A DNA stretch of 64,000 nucleotides from Stutzerimonas stutzeri (GCA_002339675.1 DDKB01000016.1:62001-126000); one strand, 5' to 3'; shown: positions 1 through 9,114, counted from the first letter of the stretch. Notes: generated by a model not told the origin, from the sequence alone. Numbers and translations: made by a program.

Positions 1-443
1 AAATGCCCTGGCGCGGCGGGCGACGGTTCGTCGGTAACCGGCAGTCCGGCCGCGCGCCAGGCCGCGTATCCGCCGTCGAGCAGGAACACACCCTCGCGCT
101 TGCCGAGCCACGCCAGCAGCCACCAGGCGCGCGCCGCGAAGGCACCGGGGCCGTCGTCGTAAAGCACGACCTCGTCGTCATTGTCGAGACCGGCCGCGCG
201 AAACCGCTCGATCAGCTGGTCCGGCGAGGGCAGCGGATGGCGGCCGGTCTGGCCGGGTCGCACGGGGCCCGACAGGTCCCGTTCGAGATCGAGAAATACC
301 GCGCCGGGAATGTGGCCTTCCCCGTAGCGGCGTGCGCCGTAGTTCGGGTCGTCGAGGGCAAACCGGCAGTCGAGTATGCGTGTGCCTGCCTGGGTCAGTC
401 GGGCGTTCAGCGCAGCGGGATCGAGCAGTTGGGCCAGGGCCAT
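1..443 (-). CDS. sseA: Thiosulfate/3-mercaptopyruvate sulfurtransferase, N-terminal part (cut by window edge)
   Basis: Reading the minus strand from an ATG at 443 gives an open frame that runs off the window. It starts MALAQLLDPAALNARL and continues through CRFALDD, a YGEGHIPGA stretch and LLDGGYAAW, which are typical of the N-terminal, non-catalytic rhodanese domain of two-domain sulfurtransferases. A clear ribosome-binding site (GAAGGAG) sits just upstream of the ATG. About 147 residues are visible. The active-site Cys loop would be in the second domain, outside the window, so catalytic competence cannot be judged. These enzymes move sulfane sulfur from thiosulfate or 3-mercaptopyruvate to cyanide or other thiols. 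The gene is divergent from rnd. The exact subtype (SseA versus RhdA) is not decided. Confidence 0.8.
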   Translation of the reverse strand, partial: MALAQLLDPAALNARLTQAGTRILDCRFALDDPNYGARRYGEGHIPGAVFLDLERDLSGPVRPGQTGRHPLPSPDQLIERFRAAGLDNDDEVVLYDDGPGAFAARAWWLLAWLGKREGVFLLDGGYAAWRAAGLPVTDEPSPAAPGH

Positions 444-590
444 GGCGGGGCTCCTTCGGGATGGTCAGGCAAACGGTATCACGGCGGCCGTGTGGGCGAT
501 CAATGCGCAGCGGCGGGTGGGCCGCGATATATACTGCGCGACTATTCGCCCGCTTCGCCGGTCGTAGACGCCAACAACAAGGAGGGCCTA

Positions 591-1715
591 GTGGCCATCG
601 AAACTCAATGGGTACTGGATGACGCACACCTGGCCCGCCTGTGCGCCGAGTGGCGCGAGCGGGATTACGTGGCGGTGGATACTGAATTCATGCGGGTCGA
701 TACCTTCTATCCCATTGCCGCGCTGCTGCAGGTTGGAGATGGCCGCTGTGCCTACCTCATCGATCCATTGACGATTGCCGACTGGACCGCCTTTGCCGCG
801 CTGCTCGACGATGCTGCGGTGGTAAAGGTCCTGCACGCGTGCAGCGAGGATCTGGAGGTGCTCTGGCGCCTGACCGGTACCTTGCCGGCTCCCCTGTTCG
901 ATACCCAGCTGGCTGCCGGCTACCTGAACATCGGGTTCTCCATGGGTTATTCGCGGTTGGTCCAGGCGGTGCTGGGCATCGAACTGCCCAAGGGCGAGAC
1001 GCGCTCCGACTGGCTGCAGCGACCGCTTAGCGAGATGCAGGTGCGCTATGCCGCAGAAGATGCGCAGCATCTGGCCGAGCTGTACGAGGCCTTGCTGCCG
1101 AAACTGTCCGAGGACAAGCGCGCCTGGGCGCTGGAAGACGGCGCCGAACTGGTCGCCAATCTGCAGCGCGAGACCGATCCTGACGAGGCCTACCGCGACG
1201 TCAAGCAGGCGTGGCGGCTCAAGCCCCGGCAACTGGCCGTCCTGCGCGTGCTGGCGGCGTGGCGCGAGCGGCAGGCGCGGGCGCGCAACCAGCCGCGCAA
1301 CCGAATCCTGCGCGAGCACAGCCTGTGGCCGTTGGCGCGCACCCAGCCGACCGATCTGGTGAGCCTGGCGCGGATCGACGACATGCACCCGCGCACCGTG
1401 CGTCAGGACGGCGAGACCCTGCTCGAGCTGATCCGCCATGCTGCCGCCACGCCCGAGGCGCAATGGCCAGCGCCCTTGCCCGAGCCGCTGCCTCTCGACG
1501 CGTCGGGACTGCTCAAGCGTTTGCGCGCGGTTGGCCAGCGCGAAGCCCAGCGGCTGGAGATTGCGCCCGAGCTGATGCTGCGCAAGAAGGTGCTCGAAGC
1601 CCTGCTCAAATCCGGCTACCCGAACGGACCCTACGAATTACCCGATTCGCTGCGGGGCTGGCGTCGCGAGCGCATGGGCCAAGCCCTTCTCGATGTGCTG
1701 GAGGCCAAGCCATGA
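591..1715 (+). CDS. rnd: Ribonuclease D
   Basis: The product is a 374-residue 3'-to-5' exoribonuclease of the DEDDy family that trims tRNA 3' ends; E. coli RNase D is 375 residues. The Exo I motif is VAVDTEFMR (Asp30, Glu32). A HACSEDLEVLW segment carries a second acidic metal ligand, and RYAAEDAQHLAELY gives the Tyr-x3-Asp Exo III motif. A C-terminal HRDC region follows (about residues 215-295). The frame is open far upstream, but the start chosen is GTG at 591, because AAGGAGGG ends 5 nt before it and the protein then has family length. The stop overlaps the ATG of ycgL (ATGA), so the two genes are probably translationally coupled. Confidence 0.95.
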   Translation: MAIETQWVLDDAHLARLCAEWRERDYVAVDTEFMRVDTFYPIAALLQVGDGRCAYLIDPLTIADWTAFAALLDDAAVVKVLHACSEDLEVLWRLTGTLPAPLFDTQLAAGYLNIGFSMGYSRLVQAVLGIELPKGETRSDWLQRPLSEMQVRYAAEDAQHLAELYEALLPKLSEDKRAWALEDGAELVANLQRETDPDEAYRDVKQAWRLKPRQLAVLRVLAAWRERQARARNQPRNRILREHSLWPLARTQPTDLVSLARIDDMHPRTVRQDGETLLELIRHAAATPEAQWPAPLPEPLPLDASGLLKRLRAVGQREAQRLEIAPELMLRKKVLEALLKSGYPNGPYELPDSLRGWRRERMGQALLDVLEAKP

Positions 1716-2005
1716 AACGCATCTGCTCCATATATAGAAGCCCCCGCAAGAACGAAATGTACCTCTACGTGTTGCGCAGCGATGCGCTGGCGCGGGTGCC
1801 CGATGCGCTGCTCGCTGCCTTCGGACCGCCGCAGCTGGCCTTTGAGATGGTGCTCACGCCCGAGCGCAAGCTGGCGCGCGAGGACATCGAAGTCGTGCTC
1901 GAAAACCTCGAGAAGCAGGGCTATCACCTGCAGATGCCACCGCCGGAGGACGACTACATCGAGCATCTGCCCGACGAGTTGCTGCGTCGTAACGACCCGG
2001 TCTAG
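1712..2005 (+). CDS. ycgL: YcgL domain-containing protein
   Basis: This is a small protein of 97 residues with the YcgL features: N-terminal MKRICSIYRSPRKNEMYLYV and a C-terminal acidic EDDYIEHLPDELL stretch. No biochemical function is established for the family. The start overlaps the rnd stop by 4 nt and ycgN follows 118 nt downstream. The rnd-ycgL-ycgN order is common in Pseudomonas, which makes a shared transcript likely. No signal peptide or membrane segment is visible, so it is expected in the cytoplasm. Confidence 0.9.
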   Translation: MKRICSIYRSPRKNEMYLYVLRSDALARVPDALLAAFGPPQLAFEMVLTPERKLAREDIEVVLENLEKQGYHLQMPPPEDDYIEHLPDELLRRNDPV

Positions 2006-2123
2006 AGAGTGCCGCCCGCACCGCTCGTCGCCTGGTGGTTTGGAGAGCGGCGCGGGGCGCGCGCTGGCTTGGCCGCTTGGGCGGCAATCGATAGACTCGC
2101 GTTTTTTGCCGAGACACCTTTCC

Positions 2124-2573
2124 ATGGCGGCTAAAGTCGAACCCTTCTGGAAGCGCAAGACCCTTGCCGAGATGGACGCGGCGGAATGGGAGTCGCTGTG
2201 TGACGGCTGCGGGCTGTGCTGCCTGCAAAAGCTGGAGGACGAGGAAGACGGCAGTGTTTACTACACGCGTATCGCCTGCAGACTGCTCGACCTGCAGACC
2301 TGTCGCTGCACCGATTACGCCAACCGGCGGGCCAGCGTGCCGGACTGCGTCCAGTTGACGGCCGCCGATGCTGCCCGCTTCGCCTGGCTGCCGCCGACCT
2401 GTGGTTATCGCCGCGTCGCCGAAGGCAAGGATCTGCCGCTCTGGCATCACCTGGTCTGCGGCGACCGCGATGCGGTACACACAGAGCGCATTTCCCAATC
2501 CGGGCGCATGCTCGCCGAAGGCGCCGTCGCCGAGGATGACTGGGAAGCCCACCTGATCTTTCGCGCGGGTTGA
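2124..2573 (+). CDS. ycgN: YcgN/UPF0260 family cysteine-cluster protein
   Basis: A 149-residue protein with the conserved cysteine cluster of the YkgJ/UPF0260 group near the N terminus (LCDGCGLCCLQKL). Further cysteines follow in RIACRLLDLQTCRCTDY and in the VPDC, PTCGYR and HLVCGD segments. Families with this pattern are predicted to chelate zinc or iron (Fe-S), but the activity is not known. Length is close to the roughly 150 residues usual for E. coli YcgN. The ATG at 2124 begins MAAKVEPFWKRKTL, as expected for the family. It is probably co-transcribed with rnd and ycgL. Confidence 0.9.
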   Translation: MAAKVEPFWKRKTLAEMDAAEWESLCDGCGLCCLQKLEDEEDGSVYYTRIACRLLDLQTCRCTDYANRRASVPDCVQLTAADAARFAWLPPTCGYRRVAEGKDLPLWHHLVCGDRDAVHTERISQSGRMLAEGAVAEDDWEAHLIFRAG

Positions 2574-2626
2574 ATCTCCCTGCGGTCGCGTCGTCCTAGT
2601 CTCGTAACCTTTCCTGGAGTCGCTCG

Positions 2627-3853
2627 ATGTCCCTGCGTCAGTTCCCGCTGTTCGCCGTCCTGCTCGTTGTCCTGGTTCCGTCGGCCCTGGCGGCCAAACG
2701 CGTCGACGTGGATTTCAACGTCCGGTTCGTCCCCGAGCAGGACCTGGCCGAGGTGACGCTCCAGCTCGAAGATGGCAGTGCGGTGCGCTACTTCGACTTC
2801 AACCTGGGCGACGAGGGGCTCTACAGCGATTTCACCACCGATGCCGATGGCTCCTGGCAGGAGCAGAACGGCCGGGGCGTCTGGCGGCCCGCCGCCGGAA
2901 AGGCGCAATTGAGTTACCGCGTGCGGGTCAGTCACCAGCGCAAGGATGGCCGCTACGATGCGCGGATGACCGAACAATGGGCGCTGCTGCGCGGCGACGA
3001 TCTGGTGCCGGCCGGCCGGGTTGACCAGCAGGATGGCACGCGGCTGATCTCGCGGCTGAACGTCGAGCTGCCGGCGGGCTGGCGTAGCGTCGAGACAGGC
3101 TGGCCGCGGATTGGCAAGCAACGTTTTCGCATCGATAACCCCGAGCGCCTCTTCGACCGTCCGACCGGCTGGATCCTGGCCGGCAAGACTGGAAGCCGGC
3201 GGGCCCGGCTGGGCGAAACCGACGTCAGTGTGGCGGGGCCAGTGGGCGAGGGCCTGCGCAGGATGGATATCCTGACCCTGCTGACCTTCGTCTGGCCCGA
3301 AGTGCAGAACGTGTTTCCGCGCGATCCGAAGAAGCTGCTGGTGGTCGGCGCCGGCGATCCCATGTGGCGCGGTGGTCTGTCGGGCCCGAATTCGCTGTTC
3401 ATGCATGCGGACCGCCCGCTGGTTAGCGAGAACGGGACCAGCTCGCTCATTCATGAGTTGGTGCATGTGTTCAGTCGGATCACCGACGCCGAGCGCAGTG
3501 ACTGGATCAGCGAAGGCCTGGCCGAATACTATTCGATCGAACTGATGCGACGTGCCGGCGGCATGAGCGAAGACCGCTATCGCCTCGTGCGCGAGCACCT
3601 GGCCAAGTGGAGCCGCAAGGTCGACAGCCTGCGCACTGAACATTCCACCGGGCCGGTCACGGCGCGCGCCGTGCTGTTGCTTCAAGAGCTCGACCGCGAG
3701 ATCCGCCAGCGCAGCAAGGGGCGCCACTCGCTCGATGACGTGGCTCGCGGGTTGATGCGCGTGGACCGCGCTACCACAGAAGACTTCCTGGATATCACCG
3801 AGACCATGCTCGGCGGGCCGTCCAAGGTGCTCGACACGCCCTTGTTGCGCTGA
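2627..3853 (+). CDS. Exported metalloprotease-like protein with HExxH motif
   Basis: A 408-residue protein with a clear signal peptide (hydrophobic core FAVLLVVLVPSALAA, cleavage around residue 22), so it acts in the periplasm or is lipid-free and exported. Near residue 276 there is HELVH, and SEGLAEYYS follows 16 residues after the second His. The glutamate at about 296 would be the third zinc ligand. This is the layout of gluzincin peptidases (M1/M61-like), but the spacing to the third ligand is shorter than the usual HExxH-x18-E of M1. The N-terminal 200 residues look like a beta-rich domain. GGAGTCG precedes the ATG. The substrate is unknown, and assignment to a named family needs a profile search. 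Confidence 0.75.
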   Translation: MSLRQFPLFAVLLVVLVPSALAAKRVDVDFNVRFVPEQDLAEVTLQLEDGSAVRYFDFNLGDEGLYSDFTTDADGSWQEQNGRGVWRPAAGKAQLSYRVRVSHQRKDGRYDARMTEQWALLRGDDLVPAGRVDQQDGTRLISRLNVELPAGWRSVETGWPRIGKQRFRIDNPERLFDRPTGWILAGKTGSRRARLGETDVSVAGPVGEGLRRMDILTLLTFVWPEVQNVFPRDPKKLLVVGAGDPMWRGGLSGPNSLFMHADRPLVSENGTSSLIHELVHVFSRITDAERSDWISEGLAEYYSIELMRRAGGMSEDRYRLVREHLAKWSRKVDSLRTEHSTGPVTARAVLLLQELDREIRQRSKGRHSLDDVARGLMRVDRATTEDFLDITETMLGGPSKVLDTPLLR

Positions 3854-3923
3854 GTTCGCTATGCTGACCCTCCGCCGATAGCCGGTCCGTCCGGCGTGGC
3901 AAGCGTCCCAACGGAGACCCTGA

Positions 3924-4924
3924 ATGCGTATCGACCTTCGCAGTGACACCGTGACCCAGCCCACGCCGGGTGTGCGCGCGGCGATGCTCGAGGCACCGAC
4001 CGGCGACGACGTCTATGGCGAGGACCCGACGGTTCAGCGGCTCGAGGATGCCCTGGCGACGCGTCTCGGGCTGCAGGCGGGGCTGTTCGTCCCCAGTGGC
4101 ACAATGAGCAATTTGCTTGCGCTGATGGCCCACTGCGGTCGCGGCGATGAATACATCGCCGGCCAGCTGGCCCACGCCTATAAATATGAGGCGGGCGGGG
4201 CGGCGGTGCTGGGGTCGATCCAACCGCAGCCGGTGGAGATGGAGCCGGACGGTACGCTGGACCTGGCGCGGGTCGCGGCGGTCATCAAGCCAGACGACTT
4301 CCACTTCGCTCGCTCGCGGCTGCTGGCCTTGGAAAACACCATGCAGGGCAAGGTGCTGCCGCTGGACTACCTGGCCCGCGCGCGGGCATTCACCCGCGAG
4401 CGCGGACTGGCGCTGCACCTCGACGGCGCCCGGCTGTTTAATGCCGCGGTGCAGCTGGGCTGTCCGGCCGAGGCGATCAGTCGCCATTTCGATTCGGTGT
4501 CGTCTGTCTGTCGAAAGGCTTGGGTGCGCCTGTCGGCTCGGTGCTCTGCGGTAGCGAAGCCTTCATCGCCACTGCGCGGCGGTTGCGCAAGATGGTCGGC
4601 GGAGGCATGCGCCAGGCCGGCGTACTGGCCGCCGCCGGCCTGTACGCGCTGGAGCACCAGGTCGAGCGGCTACACGAAGACCACCGCCACGCCCGCATGA
4701 TCGGTGAGGGACTTCAGGCGCTGGGCTATGCGGTCGAGCCGGTGCAGACCAACATGGTCTATGTCGAGATCGGCAAGCGTGCCGCCGCGCTCAAGGCCTT
4801 CGCCGCCGAGCGCGGGATCGTCCTGACCGCTGCCCCGCGATTGCGGTTGGTGACGCACCTGGACGTGCGAGCCGAGCACCTCGATCAGGTCCTCGATTGC
4901 TTCGCTGCGTTCGCCGGGGTATAG
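3924..4924 (+). pseudogene. ltaE: Low-specificity L-threonine aldolase, interrupted by a 1-nt frameshift
   Basis: Two frames together give a complete PLP-dependent threonine aldolase of about 333 residues, the length of E. coli LtaE. The first frame (from ATG 3924) begins MRIDLRSDTVTQPTPG and contains the DGARLFNAA segment. After the FDSVS codons at about 4491-4502 the frame turns to nonsense. The correct continuation (LSKGLGAPVGSVLCGSEAF, with the PLP-binding lysine) lies in the +2 frame and runs to a stop at 4924. Adding one G at about 4502/4503 would restore the frame and the expected residues. Codon usage and protein conservation stay intact on both sides, so this is either a very recent mutation or a sequencing error. 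The enzyme cleaves L-threonine/allo-threonine to glycine and acetaldehyde. Confidence 0.85.
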
Positions 4925-4990
4925 CCTCGAATCACTGTCCAATAGCTTGATTCAATCTTATTTATCCTCTATGCGCGAGGCGCGGGGCCG

Positions 4991-4997
4991 ATATAAT
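4991..4997 (+). promoter_or_regulatory. Probable alaS -10 element inside a small palindrome
   Basis: A perfect TATAAT (4992-4997) lies about 107 nt before the alaS ATG and is flanked by GGGCCG (4985-4990) and its complement CGGCCC (4999-5004). No convincing -35 hexamer is visible at 16-18 nt upstream, so only the -10 is claimed. The flanking palindrome could simply reflect GC-rich sequence. Confidence 0.4.
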
Positions 4998-5103
4998 GCG
5001 GCCCTTTGCCGGCTATCCGTTTGGATAGTTGCGAACCGGCGCCTGGTGCCGCCTCGCCGTGTCGTTTTGCAGCCGTTCGGCCGCCGTCCTCTGGAAGAAA
5101 TCT

Positions 5104-7725
5104 ATGAAAAGCGCAGAAATCCGTGAAGCCTTCCTCCGCTTCTTCGAAGAGAAGGGCCACACCCGTGTGGCCTCCAGTTCGCTGATCCCGGCGAACGACC
5201 CGACCCTGCTGTTCACCAACGCCGGCATGAACCAGTTCAAGGACTGCTTCCTCGGCCTTGAAAAGCGGGCCTACACCCGTGCGACCACCAGCCAAAAGTG
5301 CGTCCGGGCGGGCGGCAAGCATAACGATCTGGAGAACGTCGGCTACACGGCGCGCCATCACACCTTTTTCGAGATGCTGGGCAATTTCAGCTTCGGCGAT
5401 TATTTCAAGCGCGATGCGATCACCTATGCCTGGGAGTTCCTCACCTCCGAGAAGTGGCTGAACCTGCCGAAGGAGAAGCTCTGGGTCACCGTCTATGCCA
5501 GTGATGACGAGGCCTATGACATCTGGACCAAGGAAGTCGGTGTGCCCGCTGAGCGCATGGTGCGCATCGGTGACAACAAGGGTGCCCCGTACGCATCGGA
5601 CAACTTCTGGGCGATGGGTGACACTGGCCCGTGCGGCCCCTGCACCGAAATATTCTTCGATCACGGCGAGCATATCTGGGGCGGCCCGCCCGGCTCGCCA
5701 GAAGAGGACGGCGACCGTTACATCGAGATCTGGAACAACGTGTTCATGCAGTTCAACCGGACCGCCGATGGGGTGATGCATCCGCTGCCGGCACCGAGCG
5801 TGGACACCGGCATGGGCCTGGAGCGCATCAGCGCGGTCCTGCAGCATGTCAATTCGAACTACGAGATCGACCTGTTCCAGAGCCTGCTCAACGCGTCGGC
5901 CCGGGCCATCGGTTGCACCAACGAAGGCCAGGCCTCGCTGAAGGTTGTCGCCGATCACATTCGCTCCTGCGGCTTCCTGATCGCCGATGGCGTGACGCCG
6001 TCCAATGAAGGCCGCGGTTACGTGTTGCGCCGCATCATTCGTCGTGCCTGCCGGCATGGAAACAAGCTGGGTGCCAAGGGCAGCTTCTTTCACAAGATCG
6101 TCGCCGCGCTGGTCGCGGAGATGGGTGACGCCTTCGGCGAGCTGAAGACCCAGCAGGCACATATCGAACGTGTGCTGAAGAACGAGGAAGAGCAGTTCGC
6201 CAAGACCCTGGAACAGGGCCTGAAGATCCTTGAGCAGGACCTGGCGGAGCTGAAGGGATCGGTCATCCCCGGCGATCTGATCTTCAAGTTGTATGACACC
6301 TATGGGTTTCCGGTCGATCTGACCGGCGACATTGCACGCGAGCGCGAGCTGACCCTCGACGAAGCGGGCTTCGAGCGTGAGATGCAGGCCCAGCGCGAGC
6401 GCGCGCGGTCAGCCAGCGCATTTGGCATGGACTACAACAGCCTGGTGAAGGTCGAGGGTGACACGCAGTTCACCGGCTACCTCGGGACCAGTGGCGCCGG
6501 CAAGGTGCTGGCGTTGTTCAAGGAAGGCATGGCGGTGCAGCGCCTGACGGCTGGCGAGGAGGGCGTCGTGGTGCTGGACCAGACGCCGTTCTATGCCGAG
6601 TCGGGCGGGCAGATCGGCGACTGCGGCTTCATTTCCGCAGCCGGGCTGCGCTTTGATGTGCGTGACACCAGCAAGGCCGGTGGCGCCTTCCTGCACCATG
6701 GCATCCTCGACGGCGGCGAGCTGTCGGTCGGTGCTGAGGTCGAAGCAACGGTCGACGCATCGGTTCGCCAGGCCACGGCACTCAACCATTCCGCCACGCA
6801 CCTGCTGCACGCTGCCTTGCGCCAGGTGCTGGGGGGTCACGTCAGCCAAAAGGGCTCTCTGGTCGACAGCCAGCGCCTGCGGTTCGATTTCAGCCATTTC
6901 GAGGCCATCAAGCCCGAGCAGTTGAAGGCCCTGGAGGACATCGTCAATACCGAGATCCGCCGCAATTCCGCGGTAGAAATCGAGGAAACCGACATCGAAA
7001 ACGCCAAGCGCATGGGCGCCATGGCGCTGTTCGGCGAGAAGTACGGCGACCGGGTGCGTGTGTTGACGATGGGCGGTGGGTTCTCCGTCGAGCTCTGCGG
7101 CGGTACGCATGTGCAGCGCACCGGCGATATCGGTCTGTTCAAGATCGTCAGTGAAGCTGGCGTTGCCGCCGGTATCCGGCGGATCGAAGCGGTTACCGGC
7201 GAGCAGGCCTTCGCGTACCTGAACGCCGCCGAAGAGCAGCTCAAGGAGGCTGCCTCGCTGGTGAAGGCCGGTCGCGACAATCTGGTCGACAAGCTGGCCG
7301 CACTGCTCGAGCGCAACCGCTTGCTGGAAAAGGAGCTGGAACAGCTTAAGGCGAAGGCTGCCAGCGCCACGGGCAACGACCTGGCCGGCTCGGCGGTTGC
7401 GATCGGCGGTGTGCAGACCCTCGCCGCGCGCATGGACGGCCTGGACGGGAAGGCCTTGCTGGCGCTCGTCGACCAGCTGAAGAACAAGCTGGGCAGCGCG
7501 GTGATCCTGCTGGGCGGCGTGCAGGACGACAAGGTGGTACTGGTGGCTGGCGTCACGCAAGACCTGACGGGTCGTTTCAAGGCCGGTGATCTGATGAAGC
7601 GGGCCGCGGCGGTGGTCGGTGGCAAGGGCGGTGGCCGTCCTGACATGGCCCAGGGTGGCGGCACGGATGCGGCGCAGCTCGATGATGCGCTGGCGTTGGT
7701 CCGGGCATTTGTCGAGGGTGCCTGA
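5104..7725 (+). CDS. alaS: Alanine--tRNA ligase
   Basis: The 873-residue product has the full architecture of class II AlaRS. The N-terminal catalytic core starts MKSAEIREAFLRFFEEKGH (LLFTNAGMNQFKD, and a GDTGPCGPCTE motif). A tRNA-recognition region contains ADGVTPSNEGRGYVLRRIIR. The editing domain carries the zinc-binding HSATHLLHAALR and CGGTHV motifs. The C-terminal C-Ala domain ends with the glycine-rich GGGRPDMAQGGG. The frame extends upstream to 5029, but ATG 5104 matches the conserved N terminus and the usual length (E. coli 876), with a purine-rich CTGGAAGAAA upstream. It charges tRNA-Ala and clears mischarged Ser/Gly. lysC follows in the same direction after a hairpin. Confidence 0.97.
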   Translation: MKSAEIREAFLRFFEEKGHTRVASSSLIPANDPTLLFTNAGMNQFKDCFLGLEKRAYTRATTSQKCVRAGGKHNDLENVGYTARHHTFFEMLGNFSFGDYFKRDAITYAWEFLTSEKWLNLPKEKLWVTVYASDDEAYDIWTKEVGVPAERMVRIGDNKGAPYASDNFWAMGDTGPCGPCTEIFFDHGEHIWGGPPGSPEEDGDRYIEIWNNVFMQFNRTADGVMHPLPAPSVDTGMGLERISAVLQHVNSNYEIDLFQSLLNASARAIGCTNEGQASLKVVADHIRSCGFLIADGVTPSNEGRGYVLRRIIRRACRHGNKLGAKGSFFHKIVAALVAEMGDAFGELKTQQAHIERVLKNEEEQFAKTLEQGLKILEQDLAELKGSVIPGDLIFKLYDTYGFPVDLTGDIARERELTLDEAGFEREMQAQRERARSASAFGMDYNSLVKVEGDTQFTGYLGTSGAGKVLALFKEGMAVQRLTAGEEGVVVLDQTPFYAESGGQIGDCGFISAAGLRFDVRDTSKAGGAFLHHGILDGGELSVGAEVEATVDASVRQATALNHSATHLLHAALRQVLGGHVSQKGSLVDSQRLRFDFSHFEAIKPEQLKALEDIVNTEIRRNSAVEIEETDIENAKRMGAMALFGEKYGDRVRVLTMGGGFSVELCGGTHVQRTGDIGLFKIVSEAGVAAGIRRIEAVTGEQAFAYLNAAEEQLKEAASLVKAGRDNLVDKLAALLERNRLLEKELEQLKAKAASATGNDLAGSAVAIGGVQTLAARMDGLDGKALLALVDQLKNKLGSAVILLGGVQDDKVVLVAGVTQDLTGRFKAGDLMKRAAAVVGGKGGGRPDMAQGGGTDAAQLDDALALVRAFVEGA

Positions 7726-7731
7726 CGAGAC

Positions 7732-7759
7732 GCCGTGCCGGTGATCGCGAAGGCACGGC
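7732..7759 (+). other. Hairpin between alaS and lysC
   Basis: GCCGTGCC (7732-7739) and GGCACGGC (7752-7759) form a perfect 8-bp stem around a 12-nt loop, 7 nt after the alaS stop. There is no T-run, so it is not a standard intrinsic terminator. It could be a processing or 3'-end-stabilising structure separating alaS from lysC. Confidence 0.4.
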
Positions 7760-7826
7760 TGGAGCGGCGGGGTAGCCTGGCTGAATTGTTCAACAAGCGC
7801 CCGTGATGGGCTTAGGCGGCGATGAA

Positions 7827-9062
7827 ATGGCGTTGATCGTACAGAAGTTCGGCGGTACCTCGGTGGGCTCCGTGGAGCGCATCGAGCAGGTGGCGGCAAA
7901 GGTCAAGAAGTTCCGCGACAACGGCGACGACATCGTGGTTGTGGTGTCGGCCATGAGCGGTGAAACCAACCGGCTCATTGACTTGGCCAAGCAGATCAGC
8001 GAACAGCCGGTGGCTCGTGAGCTGGACGTCATGGTGTCGACCGGCGAGCAGGTCACCATCGCCCTGCTGGCGATGGCGCTGATCAAGATCGGCGTGCCGG
8101 CGGTGTCCTATACCGGCAATCAGGTGCGCATTCTGACCGACAGTGCGTATACCAAGGCGCGCATCCTGCAGATCGACGCACAGAGCATCCAAAAGGAGCT
8201 CAAGGCGGGCCGTGTAGTCGTCGTTGCTGGCTTCCAGGGTGTAGACGAGGGCGGCAATATCACCACCCTTGGTCGCGGCGGTTCGGACACGACCGGTGTT
8301 GCGCTGGCGGCGGCGCTGAAGGCCGACGAGTGCCAGATCTACACCGACGTCGATGGCGTGTACACCACCGATCCCCGCGTCGTCGCCAAGGCCCAGCGCC
8401 TGGACAAGATCACCTTCGAGGAAATGCTGGAGATGGCCAGCCTGGGGTCGAAGGTCTTGCAGATTCGTGCCGTGGAATTCGCCGGCAAATACAGCGTGCC
8501 ACTGCGCGTGCTGCACAGTTTTCAGGAGGGTCCGGGTACCCTCATCACCCTTGACGAAGAGGAATCCATGGAACAGCCCATCATCTCCGGCATCGCTTTC
8601 AATCGTGACGAAGCCAAGCTGACCATTCGTGGCGTGCCGGACACTCCGGGCGTTGCGTTCAAGATCCTCGGGCCGATCAGTTTGGCCAACGTCGAGGTCG
8701 ACATGATCGTGCAGAACGTCGCGCATGATAACACCACGGATTTTACCTTCACCGTTCACCGGAACGACTACCATAACGCGCTGCAGGTGCTTGAAGGCAT
8801 TGCCCGTGACATGGGGGCGCGGGAAGTCATCGGAGACACCGATATCGCCAAGGTGTCCATCGTCGGGGTCGGAATGCGCTCGCATGCGGGGGTGGCCAGT
8901 CGGATGTTCGAAGCGCTGGCCAAGGAGAACATCAATATCCAGATGATCTCCACTTCGGAGATCAAGGTGTCGGTGGTGATCGAGGAGAAGTACCTGGAGC
9001 TGGCTGTGCGGGCACTGCACACCGCGTTCGAACTGGACGCGCCCGCTGGAAAGGGCGAGTGA
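7827..9062 (+). CDS. lysC: Aspartokinase (lysine/threonine-sensitive type)
   Basis: Aspartate kinase catalyses the first step of the lysine, threonine and methionine pathway. The 411-residue protein begins MALIVQKFGGTSVGSVERI (kinase signature) and carries the catalytic domain to about residue 240. Two ACT domains follow, with EAKLTIRGVPDTPGVA and VSIVGVGMRSHAGVA segments. ATG 7827 is preferred over 7803 because the family starts at MALIVQKFGG. An internal ATG at 8568, preceded by AGAGGAA, begins MEQPIISGIAFNRDEAK, exactly where the beta subunit of alpha2beta2 aspartokinases starts in other bacteria. A second product of 164 residues (the ACT region alone) is therefore possible. csrA lies 181 nt downstream. 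Confidence 0.95.
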   Translation: MALIVQKFGGTSVGSVERIEQVAAKVKKFRDNGDDIVVVVSAMSGETNRLIDLAKQISEQPVARELDVMVSTGEQVTIALLAMALIKIGVPAVSYTGNQVRILTDSAYTKARILQIDAQSIQKELKAGRVVVVAGFQGVDEGGNITTLGRGGSDTTGVALAAALKADECQIYTDVDGVYTTDPRVVAKAQRLDKITFEEMLEMASLGSKVLQIRAVEFAGKYSVPLRVLHSFQEGPGTLITLDEEESMEQPIISGIAFNRDEAKLTIRGVPDTPGVAFKILGPISLANVEVDMIVQNVAHDNTTDFTFTVHRNDYHNALQVLEGIARDMGAREVIGDTDIAKVSIVGVGMRSHAGVASRMFEALAKENINIQMISTSEIKVSVVIEEKYLELAVRALHTAFELDAPAGKGE

Positions 9063-9097
9063 GGCCTGCCACGGGCACTGTTTCACGCCTTCCGTCG

Positions 9098-9114
9098 TTT
9101 TAGCCAGGCTAAAA
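9098..9114. other. Perfect 8-bp palindrome in the lysC-csrA gap
   Basis: TTTTAGCC-A-GGCTAAAA is a perfect inverted repeat with a single central base. It could be the base of a lysC 3' hairpin (no strong T-tail follows) or a protein-binding site just upstream of the predicted AlgU-type promoter of csrA. Confidence 0.45.

Noticed and set aside
2447..3964. 505-codon open frame on the minus strand opposite the metalloprotease-like gene
   Set aside because: Shadow frame of the plus-strand gene, spanning three other features; no conserved motif.
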